64,000 bases of DNA from Bacteroidaceae bacterium. GTDB lineage: Bacteria > Bacteroidota > Bacteroidia > Bacteroidales > Bacteroidaceae. The stretch covers positions 1 to 64,000 of the forward strand of contig CABIXF010000016.1 of assembly GCA_902362595.1 (NCBI GenBank), in the 5' to 3' direction. Below, one piece after another: positions 35,780 through 44,615 of this stretch. Positions within the stretch are counted from its first letter, which is position 1. Each line of letters opens with the position of its first letter. Below the pieces are notes generated by a model. It was given only the letters and a program-made list of their open reading frames with translations, was not told where the DNA came from and ran no database searches. Position numbers and translations under genes: made by a program.

Positions 35780-37609
35780 TCAGTTGATGATAATGTTGTC
35801 ACTTGGATATTTGTAATTTCGTTTTCTCTCCTGCCGTACCAGTCCGGTGAGTAGGGTAAACGCTCCTACACGTCCTACGTACATCAGCAGGATAACCAGC
35901 AGCTTGCTGGCATCACCCAGCGTGGGCGTCAGGTTCAGGCTGGACCCCACAGTGCTCAATGCCGACACACATTCAAAGGTCACCGCCAGCAGTCCGGCCT
36001 GCGGCTCTAACATACTCAACGCAAAAATAGCTACGAAAGCCAGAAACAGATAGAGCATCATGGCCGCATTGGAACGCCGAATGGAATCGTGCGAAAGTTC
36101 CCTCCGCAAAATGGTCACCCGGTCGGCTCCACGTATCACAGCCCACAGGTTGATCAGCACCACAGCACACACATTCACCTTCACACCGCCAGCCGTAGAC
36201 TGTGTGCCCCCTCCTATCACCATCAGTACAATCATGAGCAGCAGGGTCTGTAAGGAGAGCGACGTGAGACTCACACTGGCAAAGCCTGCCGTACGCGGAC
36301 AGGAAGAATTAAAGAAAGCATGCACCCACTTATCCAACACCGGCATCCCGGCAAACGAATGGTTCCATTCCAAAGCTGCTATGACCAACGTACCTCCTAC
36401 CAGGAGTATACCTGTGGCCACCAGCACAATCTTGGTGTTCAAGTTATACAGATGCACTTTCTGACGGAACCGACCGGCACGATGCAACACCCGCCATTTC
36501 AGATAACCCAGGTAGTAAGCTACGGTTTCATAGAGGTTGACCAATATCGGGAAACCGATTCCTCCCAACGCAATCAGAAGTCCCAAGGTGACATACAGCA
36601 GATTATGTTCCTGCATAACCGCCGGATTGCTCATTCCGCCGGGCAAGGTGGAAAAACCGGCATTACAGAAGGCCGATACCGAATGAAAAGCCGAAAAAAA
36701 GAGTTCTTCCCGCAAATTCATCCCCAGCGTATCATGGATGCTGAACCAAATAACGGCCATTCCGACCCCTTCGATGGCCAGCGTGAATCCTAATATATAT
36801 AATAAGGTAGATAAAAGGGAGTTCAACGAATTGGAACTGATCATGTCGCCCACCATCAACTGGTTGTAGAGCGAAGTGTTTCCCATGAAGAACATGGCGA
36901 AAAAGCTAGTCAGCGTCATCACACCCAAACCACCGATTTGAATCAGCAGAATAATCAGTACCTGTCCCTCCAGCGTAAAAGTGGAAGGCACATCCACACT
37001 GACTAGTCCTGTCACACAGGTGGCACTGGTCGCGGTGAACAAGGCATCAATGAAGGATATTCCCTGATAAGTGGCGCGAGGCAGCATCAGCAACCCCGTT
37101 CCCACCAGAATGAATACCAGGAAACTGCCGGCCAGAATCAACGACGGATTGGTGCGCTTGCCCAACAGCCGGACCAGAATACCCGAAAGCTGAGAGAACG
37201 AAAGCAACAACAACACCGCTCCCTTGTAAAATGTATGATGGAAGAAAACCCACACCCAATATACGCCTGTAGTCTCCTCCGGTTTCTTGAAAATGACGGG
37301 CAACAACGTGAGATAGAGTAGTATGGTAAGAATCCAAGTCCAAGGTGTGAACTTGAACGGAGAATCTTCCTGCCGGAACAGAATCTGCAAAGTGGTGGTC
37401 AGCAGGTAAACAATCCAAACGGCATGATACACCCCATGCACCACCGTCTGTTCTCCAGCCGAAATCCGGAAACCATATTCATACACGATAGTGAGCAGGA
37501 AAACCATTCCACACAGAAAATTCACCCCCATTACCCAATTGAGCAACCGGTTGATGCGCGGCACCAGCAGTTTCTTCTTATATAAGTAAAGTCGTTCCCA
37601 ATAATCCAT
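35780..37609 (-). CDS. K+ transporter membrane subunit, KtrB/TrkH type
   Basis: A 609-residue inner-membrane K+ translocating subunit. Four pore-loop repeats are visible (TCVTGL, FCNAGFST, CPRTAGFAS, LSTVGSSL), each with the filter glycine. About 130 extra N-terminal residues form further hydrophobic helices ahead of the channel core, longer than standard KtrB. It is translated with the RCK subunit 3 bp downstream. A -7 element lies at 37637-37644. Confidence 0.93.
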   Translation of the reverse strand: MDYWERLYLYKKKLLVPRINRLLNWVMGVNFLCGMVFLLTIVYEYGFRISAGEQTVVHGVYHAVWIVYLLTTTLQILFRQEDSPFKFTPWTWILTILLYLTLLPVIFKKPEETTGVYWVWVFFHHTFYKGAVLLLLSFSQLSGILVRLLGKRTNPSLILAGSFLVFILVGTGLLMLPRATYQGISFIDALFTATSATCVTGLVSVDVPSTFTLEGQVLIILLIQIGGLGVMTLTSFFAMFFMGNTSLYNQLMVGDMISSNSLNSLLSTLLYILGFTLAIEGVGMAVIWFSIHDTLGMNLREELFFSAFHSVSAFCNAGFSTLPGGMSNPAVMQEHNLLYVTLGLLIALGGIGFPILVNLYETVAYYLGYLKWRVLHRAGRFRQKVHLYNLNTKIVLVATGILLVGGTLVIAALEWNHSFAGMPVLDKWVHAFFNSSCPRTAGFASVSLTSLSLQTLLLMIVLMVIGGGTQSTAGGVKVNVCAVVLINLWAVIRGADRVTILRRELSHDSIRRSNAAMMLYLFLAFVAIFALSMLEPQAGLLAVTFECVSALSTVGSSLNLTPTLGDASKLLVILLMYVGRVGAFTLLTGLVRQERKRNYKYPSDNIIIN

Positions 37610-37636
37610 CTCTCATCTCGTTTTGAGGTACGGTTG

Positions 37637-37644
37637 CAAATGTA
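37637..37644 (-). promoter_or_regulatory. -7 promoter element for the Ktr operon
   Basis: The minus strand reads TACATTTG about 28 bases before the ATG at 37609. Confidence 0.5.
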
Positions 37645-37760
37645 TGGAAAAATCCATATACTTACACATCTGATGCCGGAAATCTGCCTGAATCCGAAAC
37701 CGGAGATAAAAAGGTGATAAGAAAAAAGCAAAATGAGTTGTTTGTTATCATTTATTTCCA

Positions 37761-37768
37761 TATTTTTG
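37761..37768 (+). promoter_or_regulatory. -7 promoter element for trpB2
   Basis: TATTTTTG lies 27 bases before the ATG at 37796. GTTG at 37737-37740, 20 bases upstream, may act as the -33. Confidence 0.5.
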
Positions 37769-37795
37769 GCAAAACCTTAAAAAAAGTAAGCAATT

Positions 37796-39166
37796 ATGAG
37801 TAACAGACAGAAAAGATTCATCTTGCCTGAAGATGAAATACCAAAATATTGGTATAACATTCAAGCCGACATGGTCAACAAACCCATGCCGCCGCTGAAC
37901 CCGGCCACCAAAGAACCTTTGAAGCCGGAAGACCTTTATCCGATTTTTGCCAAAGAGCTCTGCCATCAGGAACTGAACCAGACAGACACCTGGATTGAGA
38001 TTCCGGAAGAAGTGAGAGAGATGTACAAATACTACCGCAGCACCCCGCTGGTACGTGCTTACGGACTGGAAAAGGCACTGGGAACACCTGCCCACATTTA
38101 TTTCAAGAACGAAAGCGTCAGCCCCATTGGTTCACACAAGCTGAACTCGGCACTGGCACAGGCCTACTACTGCAAGAAGGAAGGGGTGACAAACATCACG
38201 ACCGAAACGGGAGCCGGACAATGGGGAGCCGCCTTGGCATACGCAGCCAAAGTATTCGGCCTGGAAGCTGCCGTCTATCAGGTAAAAATCAGCTACGAAC
38301 AGAAACCGTACCGCCGCAGCATCATGCAGACCTTCGGAGCACAGGTCACTCCTTCTCCCTCCATGTCTACCCGTGCCGGAAAAAATATCCTGACCAAATA
38401 TCCGAACCATCAAGGTTCACTGGGTACCGCCATTTCAGAAGCCATCGAACTGGCACGTACCACCCCGAACTGTAAATATACTCTTGGGTCGGTATTGAGT
38501 CACGTAACCTTGCACCAGACGATTATCGGACTGGAAGCAGAAAAACAGATGGCCATGGCCGGAGAATACCCCGACATGATTATCGGATGCTTCGGAGGAG
38601 GTTCCAACTTTGGAGGCATCAGCTTCCCGTTCATGCGCCACACCATTCTGGAAGGAAAGAAAACACGTTATATTGCTGCCGAACCGGCTTCCTGCCCGAA
38701 ACTGACACGTGGAAAATTTGAATATGACTTCGGCGACGAGGCTGGCTACACACCGCTGCTACCGATGTTCACCTTGGGACATAACTTTACCCCGGCCAAC
38801 ATTCACGCCGGAGGTCTCCGCTACCACGGGGCAGGTGTCATCGTTTCCCAACTGATGAAAGACCACCTGATGGAAGCTGTCGATATCGAACAGCTCGACA
38901 CCTTCAAGGCCGGATGCCTATTTGCCCGTGCTGAAGGCATCATACCGGCTCCGGAATCTTGCCACGCCATTGCCGCCACCATTCAGGAGGCTGAGAAGTG
39001 CAAAAAAACAGGCGAAGAAAAAGTCATCCTCTTCAATCTATCAGGTCACGGACTGATTGACATGAGTGCTTACGACCAGTATCTGTCGGGCAACCTGACC
39101 AACTATTCCCTGACGGAAGAAGACATCGAAAAGAGTCTGGAAGATGTGCCTAAAGTAGACTTTTGA
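37796..39166 (+). CDS. trpB: TrpB-like PLP enzyme (TrpB2 type tryptophan synthase beta)
   Basis: A PLP-dependent beta-subunit homologue of 456 residues, condensing indole and serine to tryptophan in characterised relatives. The PLP lysine lies in SPIGSHKLNSA, and the phosphate loop is CFGGGSNFGG. The N-terminal extension and length mark the TrpB2 class, longer than the 400-residue TrpB1 that pairs with TrpA. No trpA or other trp gene is near. It may salvage indole, which is plausible in an indole-rich gut; this is inference. A 22-bp array starts 12 bp after the stop. Confidence 0.92.
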   Translation: MSNRQKRFILPEDEIPKYWYNIQADMVNKPMPPLNPATKEPLKPEDLYPIFAKELCHQELNQTDTWIEIPEEVREMYKYYRSTPLVRAYGLEKALGTPAHIYFKNESVSPIGSHKLNSALAQAYYCKKEGVTNITTETGAGQWGAALAYAAKVFGLEAAVYQVKISYEQKPYRRSIMQTFGAQVTPSPSMSTRAGKNILTKYPNHQGSLGTAISEAIELARTTPNCKYTLGSVLSHVTLHQTIIGLEAEKQMAMAGEYPDMIIGCFGGGSNFGGISFPFMRHTILEGKKTRYIAAEPASCPKLTRGKFEYDFGDEAGYTPLLPMFTLGHNFTPANIHAGGLRYHGAGVIVSQLMKDHLMEAVDIEQLDTFKAGCLFARAEGIIPAPESCHAIAATIQEAEKCKKTGEEKVILFNLSGHGLIDMSAYDQYLSGNLTNYSLTEEDIEKSLEDVPKVDF

Positions 39167-39177
39167 CACTCCCCTCA

Positions 39178-39303
39178 AAACGCCTAAGCGTTTCTGGTAA
39201 AACGTCGAAGAGTTTTCCTTCAAACGCCTAAGCGTTTTAAATCAAACGTCGAAGCGTTTTGTGCTAAACGTCGAAGCGTTTCCAATAAAACGTAAAAGCG
39301 TTT
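39178..39303. repeat. 22-bp-period palindromic array, 6 units, AAACG/CGTTT arms
   Basis: Six 16-bp units start at 39178, 39200, 39222, 39244, 39266 and 39288, exactly 22 bp apart. They read AAACGCCTAAGCGTTT twice, AAACGTCGAAGCGTTT twice, AAACGTCGAAGAGTTT once and AAACGTAAAAGCGTTT once. Each 6-bp linker is different. The units are imperfect palindromes with 5-bp arms and a 6-bp centre. The array starts 12 bp after trpB and ends 18 bp before a bidirectional terminator, in a convergent gene pair. It would be transcribed as the 3' UTR of trpB. Confidence 0.95.
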
Positions 39304-39320
39304 TTAATACCTATAAAAAA

Positions 39321-39356
39321 GCGGTGCCGGAAAGAGAACTTCTCCTCCGGCACCGC
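39321..39356. terminator. Bidirectional terminator between trpB2 and panD
   Basis: GCGGTGCCGGA (39321-39331) pairs perfectly with TCCGGCACCGC (39346-39356). It has TCTTTT downstream on the plus strand and six T residues downstream on the minus strand. Confidence 0.85.
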
Positions 39357-39381
39357 TCTTTTATATCATCTAAAACAGAGT

Positions 39382-39735
39382 CTACAAAAGACGATTAGTC
39401 GCCGTATCCGGGAAAACCACCGTCGGTTTAAATCCCTTCGCTTCCTCAAAATCCATCAAGGCATACGACATGATAATCACCACATCTCCTACCTGTACCT
39501 TACGGGCCGCAGCCCCATTCAGACAAATACACCCGGATCCGCGTTCGCCCTTGATAATATAAGTCTCAAAACGCTCTCCATTGTTATTGTCTACAATCTG
39601 CACCTTCTCTCCGGCAATCAGGTTGGCCGCATCCATCAAATCTTCATCAATCGTAATGCTGCCCATATAATTCAGGTTCGCTTCCGTCACCGTTACGCAG
39701 TGAAGCTTTGATTTCAACACTTCAATCATCATCAT
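39382..39735 (-). CDS. panD: Aspartate 1-decarboxylase
   Basis: Makes beta-alanine from aspartate for pantothenate and CoA, 117 residues, cytoplasmic. The proenzyme cleaves itself between Gly and Ser in YMGSITID to form the pyruvoyl group. Three consecutive Met codons make the start uncertain; starting at the second (39732) places the cleavage Ser at residue 25, as in E. coli. It lies 3 bp downstream of panC in the same operon. Confidence 0.95.
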   Translation of the reverse strand: MMMIEVLKSKLHCVTVTEANLNYMGSITIDEDLMDAANLIAGEKVQIVDNNNGERFETYIIKGERGSGCICLNGAAARKVQVGDVVIIMSYALMDFEEAKGFKPTVVFPDTATNRLL

Positions 39736-39738
39736 CCG

Positions 39739-40584
39739 TTATCCTTTGTATTTAATGTTATCAATCAAACGTACATCGCCACAATATACTGTGATACAAC
39801 CCACAATATAATTGCTTTCATCCCATGCTCTTACAGGCTGAAGTGTATTGCCATCCACAATTTCAAAATATTCCAGCTCCAAACCTGGCGCACGGCGAAT
39901 ACAATCCTCCACAAATTGCTTGGTCTCCATCAGGATACGCGACTTGCTGAAATCCACACTGGCAAACAAAGCTCTTGATATCTGCACGGCTTCCTTCCGT
40001 TGCTCCGGAGTGAGACGTGCATTCCGGCTACTTAGAGCCAGTCCGTCCTCCTCTCGCACAATCGGACATCCCACAATCTGGATATCAAAAGGATACTTGC
40101 GTACCATTTCACGGATAATAGCCAGCTGCTGGAAATCTTTCTCACCAAAGTAAGCCCGGTCAGGCGCTACTATCAAGAACAACTTGCTCACTACCTGACA
40201 AACTCCATTGAAATGTCCCGGACGATATTTTCCTTCCATTACCGTATCGAGCGGTGCATAGCTGAACTGACGGGTATCAGGCTCCGGATACATTTCCTCT
40301 ACCGAAGGAGCAAATACCAGCGTGGCCCCACAAGATTCCAGCAACGCACAATCCGCCTCCAGCGTACGCGGATATTTCAAAAGGTCATTCTGATCGTTAA
40401 ACTGTGTAGGGTTCACGAAGTCACTCACTACCACTACATCATTTTCAGCCACGGCACGTTTCACTAACGAAGCGTGTCCTGCATGCAGAGCTCCCATCGT
40501 CGGAACCAATCCGATTGTCTTTCCTTCTTTACGGAAAGCATCCAGTTCGGCGCGAAGCTCACTGATTGTTTGAATTAGCTTCAT
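39739..40584 (-). CDS. panC: Pantothenate synthetase
   Basis: Joins pantoate and beta-alanine using ATP, 281 residues. The nucleotide loop [14 protein letters not shown] and the [12 protein letters not shown] and KMSKS-like (LSSRNARL) motifs are present. The frame is open to 40626, but [15 protein letters not shown] at 40584 matches the family start, and a promoter-like element (TTACTTTG on the minus strand, 40624-40631) overlaps the longer version. It is followed directly by panD; panB is not in the window. Confidence 0.95.
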   Translation of the reverse strand: MKLIQTISELRAELDAFRKEGKTIGLVPTMGALHAGHASLVKRAVAENDVVVVSDFVNPTQFNDQNDLLKYPRTLEADCALLESCGATLVFAPSVEEMYPEPDTRQFSYAPLDTVMEGKYRPGHFNGVCQVVSKLFLIVAPDRAYFGEKDFQQLAIIREMVRKYPFDIQIVGCPIVREEDGLALSSRNARLTPEQRKEAVQISRALFASVDFSKSRILMETKQFVEDCIRRAPGLELEYFEIVDGNTLQPVRAWDESNYIVGCITVYCGDVRLIDNIKYKG

Positions 40585-40804
40585 CTTATTCCTGTTTTTA
40601 ATCATAAATTCAGAAAACGGCTGCAAAGTAACTATTTATTTGCCACAAAAAGAAACGGAAACCGAAAATTCTTTCTACATTCACAGATTTTGCATTACCT
40701 ATAACGTAGAACAAACACTATTATACCATATTGTCTATCAACACATTAACATACTATAAGGATTTATAAACGGCTGCCAATTCGCTTCATTGCCGTATTT
40801 TTTG

Positions 40805-40812
40805 TATCTTTG
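40805..40812 (+). promoter_or_regulatory. -7 promoter element for the GT5 gene
   Basis: TATCTTTG lies 27 bases before the ATG at 40840, with TTCG at 40781-40784 (20 bases upstream) as a possible -33. It rules out the slightly longer frame start at 40810. Confidence 0.6.
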
Positions 40813-40839
40813 CAAACTGTTAAGAGCAACTATAATACA

Positions 40840-41658
40840 ATGAGCGCGAAAAAAGTTTTATTCATTACACAAGAAATTACTCCCTACGTACCTGAAAGCA
40901 ACTTGGCACTAATCGGCCAGAATTTACCGCAAGCCATACAAGACAAAGGACGCGAAATCAGGACATTCATGCCGAAATGGGGCATCGTAAACGAACGCAG
41001 AAACCAGCTGCACGAAGTAATCCGCCTGTCTGGAATGAACTTAATTATCGACGATACAGACCACCCGCTGATTATTAAGGTGGCCTCCATCCAGGCTGCG
41101 CGCCGACAAGTATACTTCATTGACAATGACGACTATTTCCAACATCGGCAGATGACATGTGACGAAAATGGAAATGATTACGAAGACAACGGTGAACGGG
41201 CCATTTTTTATGCACGTGGCGTATTGGAGACTGTAAAGAAATTACGCTGGTGTCCGGATGTCATTCATTGCCATGGATGGATGAGCGCCATGGTTCCTCT
41301 TTACATCAAAAAAGCCTACTACGACGAACCTTCTTTCCGCGACTCAAAAGTCATCTTTTCTCTTTATGAAGAAGGATTCAAGTCGAACTTGGCTCCTAAC
41401 TTCCCGGAACAACTTCTCTTCAAAGAAATTACCTCCGAAGACGTCAGCATGATGACATCGCCGGTAAACTACGAAGAACTTTGTAAACTGGCTGTAGCTT
41501 ACTCCGACGGAGTAATCCAGAATGATAAAACTGTCAACCAAAATGTACTGGACTACGCTCGAAGCCTGAACGTTCCGGTACTTGAATACTCATCGGCCGA
41601 CACCTATGCAGATGCATGTGATGCATTCTACGACAAGGTGTTCGATGCAGCCGAATAA
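40840..41658 (+). CDS. Glycogen/starch synthase-type protein, GT5 N-terminal domain only
   Basis: A 272-residue protein matching the N-terminal (acceptor) Rossmann domain of GT5 glycogen synthases: KKVLFITQEITPYVPESNLA, DVIHCHGWMSAMVPLYI. The full enzyme is about 470 residues; the C-terminal nucleotide-sugar-binding half, with its usual KTGGL and E-x7-E motifs, is absent. No frameshifted remainder follows; a DUF4270 gene begins 24 bp later. Single-domain forms appear to be fixed in Bacteroides, so this is probably not decay. It may need a partner, such as the GT4 protein at 44616-45887. Confidence 0.8.
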   Translation: MSAKKVLFITQEITPYVPESNLALIGQNLPQAIQDKGREIRTFMPKWGIVNERRNQLHEVIRLSGMNLIIDDTDHPLIIKVASIQAARRQVYFIDNDDYFQHRQMTCDENGNDYEDNGERAIFYARGVLETVKKLRWCPDVIHCHGWMSAMVPLYIKKAYYDEPSFRDSKVIFSLYEEGFKSNLAPNFPEQLLFKEITSEDVSMMTSPVNYEELCKLAVAYSDGVIQNDKTVNQNVLDYARSLNVPVLEYSSADTYADACDAFYDKVFDAAE

Positions 41659-41682
41659 TATAAATACAAAAAAAGGACGAAA

Positions 41683-43137
41683 ATGAAACTTAAGTTCTTG
41701 GCCGCATTCGGACTTGCAGCCACACTCTACAGTTGTGATGACACCACTACAGGTGTTGGTGAATTCGTGGCTGATGCAGATGAAATTACCGCATCGGCTC
41801 AAACATTCGAGGCCACTACACGTACATTAAAATATACGGACTTGAATGAAGAAGGTGTATTTTCTCGTACAAGTAATGCCTATCTGGGAAAATTTACCGA
41901 TCCCGACTTCGGTACTTACACCACGGACTTCATCACACAGATAAACTGTACGGAACAGTTTGAATTTCCGGAAACGATGCAAGATATTGTAGCCACCACG
42001 CTGGAACTATCATACTCCAGTTTCTTTGGCGACTCACTGGCACCTATGCGAGTGAGAGTGGATATGCTGAACCGGGAAATTGATGACAACGGCGAAGACT
42101 TGGGTTTATATTACACCTCGTACAATCCGGAAGATTTTTATGACAAAAATGGAGAAGCTTTGGCTGAACAGGATTATGCCGTACGTAACAATTCATGGAC
42201 CGATGAGCAAATTGATTCCATCAAAAGTGCCAATGGATATTATCCTCCTCTGATTATCGACTTGGACAAATCAAGCAAAGAAAAAGGAAAAGAAACATTC
42301 AGCGAATTCTTGAAAAGGAAATATATCGAGGATAAAAACAACTTCAAGGATTCTTACTCATTTATCCACAATGTACTACCTGGATTTTATGTGCATAACA
42401 CAAGTGGAGAAGGTTCCATTCTATATATTGGAGCTATCTGGCTGCGTATGAAAGTCAGCTATCTGGTAGAAAGTTCCTCTGGAAAAGTAGACTCTCTGGC
42501 ATATACTTCCATTCCTTTTGCGGCAACCAATGAAGTATATATGTCAACTCGATTGAGCAATTCAGCAGATGCACTGAACAGATTGAAAGCAGAAACTCAC
42601 AATACCTACTTAAAGACTCCAGCCGGACTTTGTACAGAAGTAAAACTCCCGCTGAAAGAAATGTATGAAGCTTTAGGAAATGATACACTGAATTCAGTAT
42701 CTATGTCATTCACCAAATACAAGAATATCAGTGAAACATCTCAAAACAGCCTTTATAAAATGGGTACCCCACAGAACTTACTGCTGATTCGAAAAAATGA
42801 AGTAAAAGACTTTTTTGAACAAAAGCAGAATTATGACAGTAAAACAACATTCCTAGGGACATACAACAGCACCACCAATTCTTATTCGTTCTCACAGGTG
42901 AACCGCTTAATCAGCCAAATATTCAGTGATATGAGAACAAAAGAAGAGCCGGCAGAAGGATGGGATACATACAATGCCATGGTATTAATTCCAGTAAAAA
43001 CTGAAACCGATTCACAAGGGAATACAATCGGACTTTCACACGACTTGGAAGTAAATTCAGCACGCTTGGTAGGAGGTGAAGAAGGTGAAAAAATCAGCAT
43101 GGAAGTGATTTACACAAGACCGAAATTCAACAAATAA
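41683..43137 (+). CDS. DUF4270 lipoprotein
   Basis: A 484-residue exported protein. The lipobox LYSC puts the lipid-modified Cys at 18, so it is anchored in a membrane and perhaps surface-exposed. The body is the Bacteroidetes-specific DUF4270 family, of unknown function, beta-rich without recognised catalytic motifs. It follows the GT5 gene by 24 bp, a likely operon, and ends at a strong bidirectional hairpin. Compared with neighbours its codon use is more AT-rich. Confidence 0.87.
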   Translation: MKLKFLAAFGLAATLYSCDDTTTGVGEFVADADEITASAQTFEATTRTLKYTDLNEEGVFSRTSNAYLGKFTDPDFGTYTTDFITQINCTEQFEFPETMQDIVATTLELSYSSFFGDSLAPMRVRVDMLNREIDDNGEDLGLYYTSYNPEDFYDKNGEALAEQDYAVRNNSWTDEQIDSIKSANGYYPPLIIDLDKSSKEKGKETFSEFLKRKYIEDKNNFKDSYSFIHNVLPGFYVHNTSGEGSILYIGAIWLRMKVSYLVESSSGKVDSLAYTSIPFAATNEVYMSTRLSNSADALNRLKAETHNTYLKTPAGLCTEVKLPLKEMYEALGNDTLNSVSMSFTKYKNISETSQNSLYKMGTPQNLLLIRKNEVKDFFEQKQNYDSKTTFLGTYNSTTNSYSFSQVNRLISQIFSDMRTKEEPAEGWDTYNAMVLIPVKTETDSQGNTIGLSHDLEVNSARLVGGEEGEKISMEVIYTRPKFNK

Positions 43138-43153
43138 ATTCATTTAAAACTAT

Positions 43154-43196
43154 AAATAAAAAATCCTGGAATGATTGATTCCAGGATTTTTTATTT
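43154..43196. terminator. Bidirectional terminator between DUF4270 and GH57 genes
   Basis: A perfect 18-bp stem (43154-43171 with 43179-43196) surrounds a 7-base loop and has A/T-rich flanks, so it works on both strands for the convergent genes. Confidence 0.92.
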
Positions 43197-43226
43197 TTCT
43201 ATCAGACTACAACTAACTACAATCTC

Positions 43227-44600
43227 TTATTTCTTTACGGTACTTTTCTTAGCTGTTGCCTTTTTAGCCGGAGCTTTCTTTGCAGCCGGAGCCTTTTCTG
43301 TCTGCTCCTTATCCGCCAACTCCGCTTTCAAATGCTTTACCTCGTCATTCAACTGTACCAGTTCTTCTTCCTGATTACGTATGGTAGTCAATAATGAATT
43401 CAATTCCTCATCTTCCATATCCACTGGATACAAAGAATTGACGCGAGCAATAAAGTCACCCAAAATATTCATGTAATTGGTGAACGCATCATACGGAGAA
43501 TCACAAATACCACGATCCAAAGCCACTCCCATCTGCTTGGTGGTCATGAAACGGAAATTATTGCTTGCCTGCAGGTAATCCCAGTCTTGCTTGATTCGAC
43601 GGTCTGAGCACAAGTGTACACGTTCTGCCACGCTGTAAAGCTTATCAAAAGCTTCACGCTGCATCACGTTACCCAACCATGGGCTAATATCACGCTCTTC
43701 GTCTACCCATGACATCGGATAAGGCACATCAATCATATCTACCGATTTCAGCTTAGTCACAATTTCTGAAGGAGTAGAGAACGTGATACCCTTCTGACGG
43801 GCACATTCAGGCAACGCTTTCAGGAATTCCAAAATATTGGAAGACAAGGGCTGGAAAATACCCAATGCAGAGAGTTCCATAAAAATATTGATGACCTGTT
43901 CGTTTTCCGGCAAAGAAGCAATCCAACCAATGTATTTATCGGCAAATAACGGATATTCGCTCCACTCACTGTTGGAGAAACGCAAGCTGATATCGTCAGA
44001 CAACTTAAAGTCACGAAGCAACAGTTTCAGATTCGGATTCTCAGCGCAATGATACAAGTAGTGAGGACTCTTCCAGCCCAATACATGTTTCGCACCTTCA
44101 GCCAACATTCCTTTGAAACCCATATCGGCTACAATGCCTCCAATTTCGTTATCGTAAATCAAACTGGAATTACGGAATACCTTAGGTTCCTGACCGAAAT
44201 AATCCTTAATTTTCACACGCATACGTTCTACTTCTTCCCGGAAGCAGGTTTCATTCTTCAAAGAAGACAAGCCGTGTGAATAAGGCTCGCAAAGGAACTC
44301 GCAGCAACCGGTTGCATTCAACTCATGCAATAGTTCAATGACTGCAGGCGCATGAATCTCCAACTGTTCCAAAGCAACTCCTGAAATAGACAATGCGACC
44401 TTAAATGCTCCATTTGACGCTTTTGCCATTTCAATCAGGGTTTTCAAAGCAGGAATATAAGAGCGTTCAGCCACTTCATTCATACCCTGCTCATTGGCAT
44501 AATCATCGTAATAATAATGTTCCGAACCGATTTCAAAGAAACGATAACGTTTCAGATGAATAATCTGGTGTATTTCAAAGTAAAGACAAATTGTTTTCAT
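43227..44600 (-). CDS. GH57 alpha-glucan hydrolase/transferase-like protein with Lys/Ala tail
   Basis: A cytoplasmic GH57-family protein of 457 residues acting on alpha-1,4-glucans, no signal peptide. The start ICLYFEIHQIIHLKRYRF resembles region 1, and MLAEGAKHVLGWKSPHYLYHC the nucleophile region. The later acid/base region reads NIFMELSALG where many relatives have MDYETFG, so activity needs checking. Residues from about 410 form a coiled coil (NQEEELVQLNDEVKHLKAEL). The last 25 residues are a histone-H1-like Lys/Ala/Pro tail (KKAPAKKATAKK). It is the third gene after GH133 and GT4. Confidence 0.88.
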   Translation of the reverse strand: MKTICLYFEIHQIIHLKRYRFFEIGSEHYYYDDYANEQGMNEVAERSYIPALKTLIEMAKASNGAFKVALSISGVALEQLEIHAPAVIELLHELNATGCCEFLCEPYSHGLSSLKNETCFREEVERMRVKIKDYFGQEPKVFRNSSLIYDNEIGGIVADMGFKGMLAEGAKHVLGWKSPHYLYHCAENPNLKLLLRDFKLSDDISLRFSNSEWSEYPLFADKYIGWIASLPENEQVINIFMELSALGIFQPLSSNILEFLKALPECARQKGITFSTPSEIVTKLKSVDMIDVPYPMSWVDEERDISPWLGNVMQREAFDKLYSVAERVHLCSDRRIKQDWDYLQASNNFRFMTTKQMGVALDRGICDSPYDAFTNYMNILGDFIARVNSLYPVDMEDEELNSLLTTIRNQEEELVQLNDEVKHLKAELADKEQTEKAPAAKKAPAKKATAKKSTVKK

Positions 44601-44615
44601 ATCGTATTGCTGTTT

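Noticed and set aside
39178-39303. CRISPR array
   Set aside because: Repeats are 16 bp, palindromic and varied, linkers are only 6 bp, and no cas genes are present.
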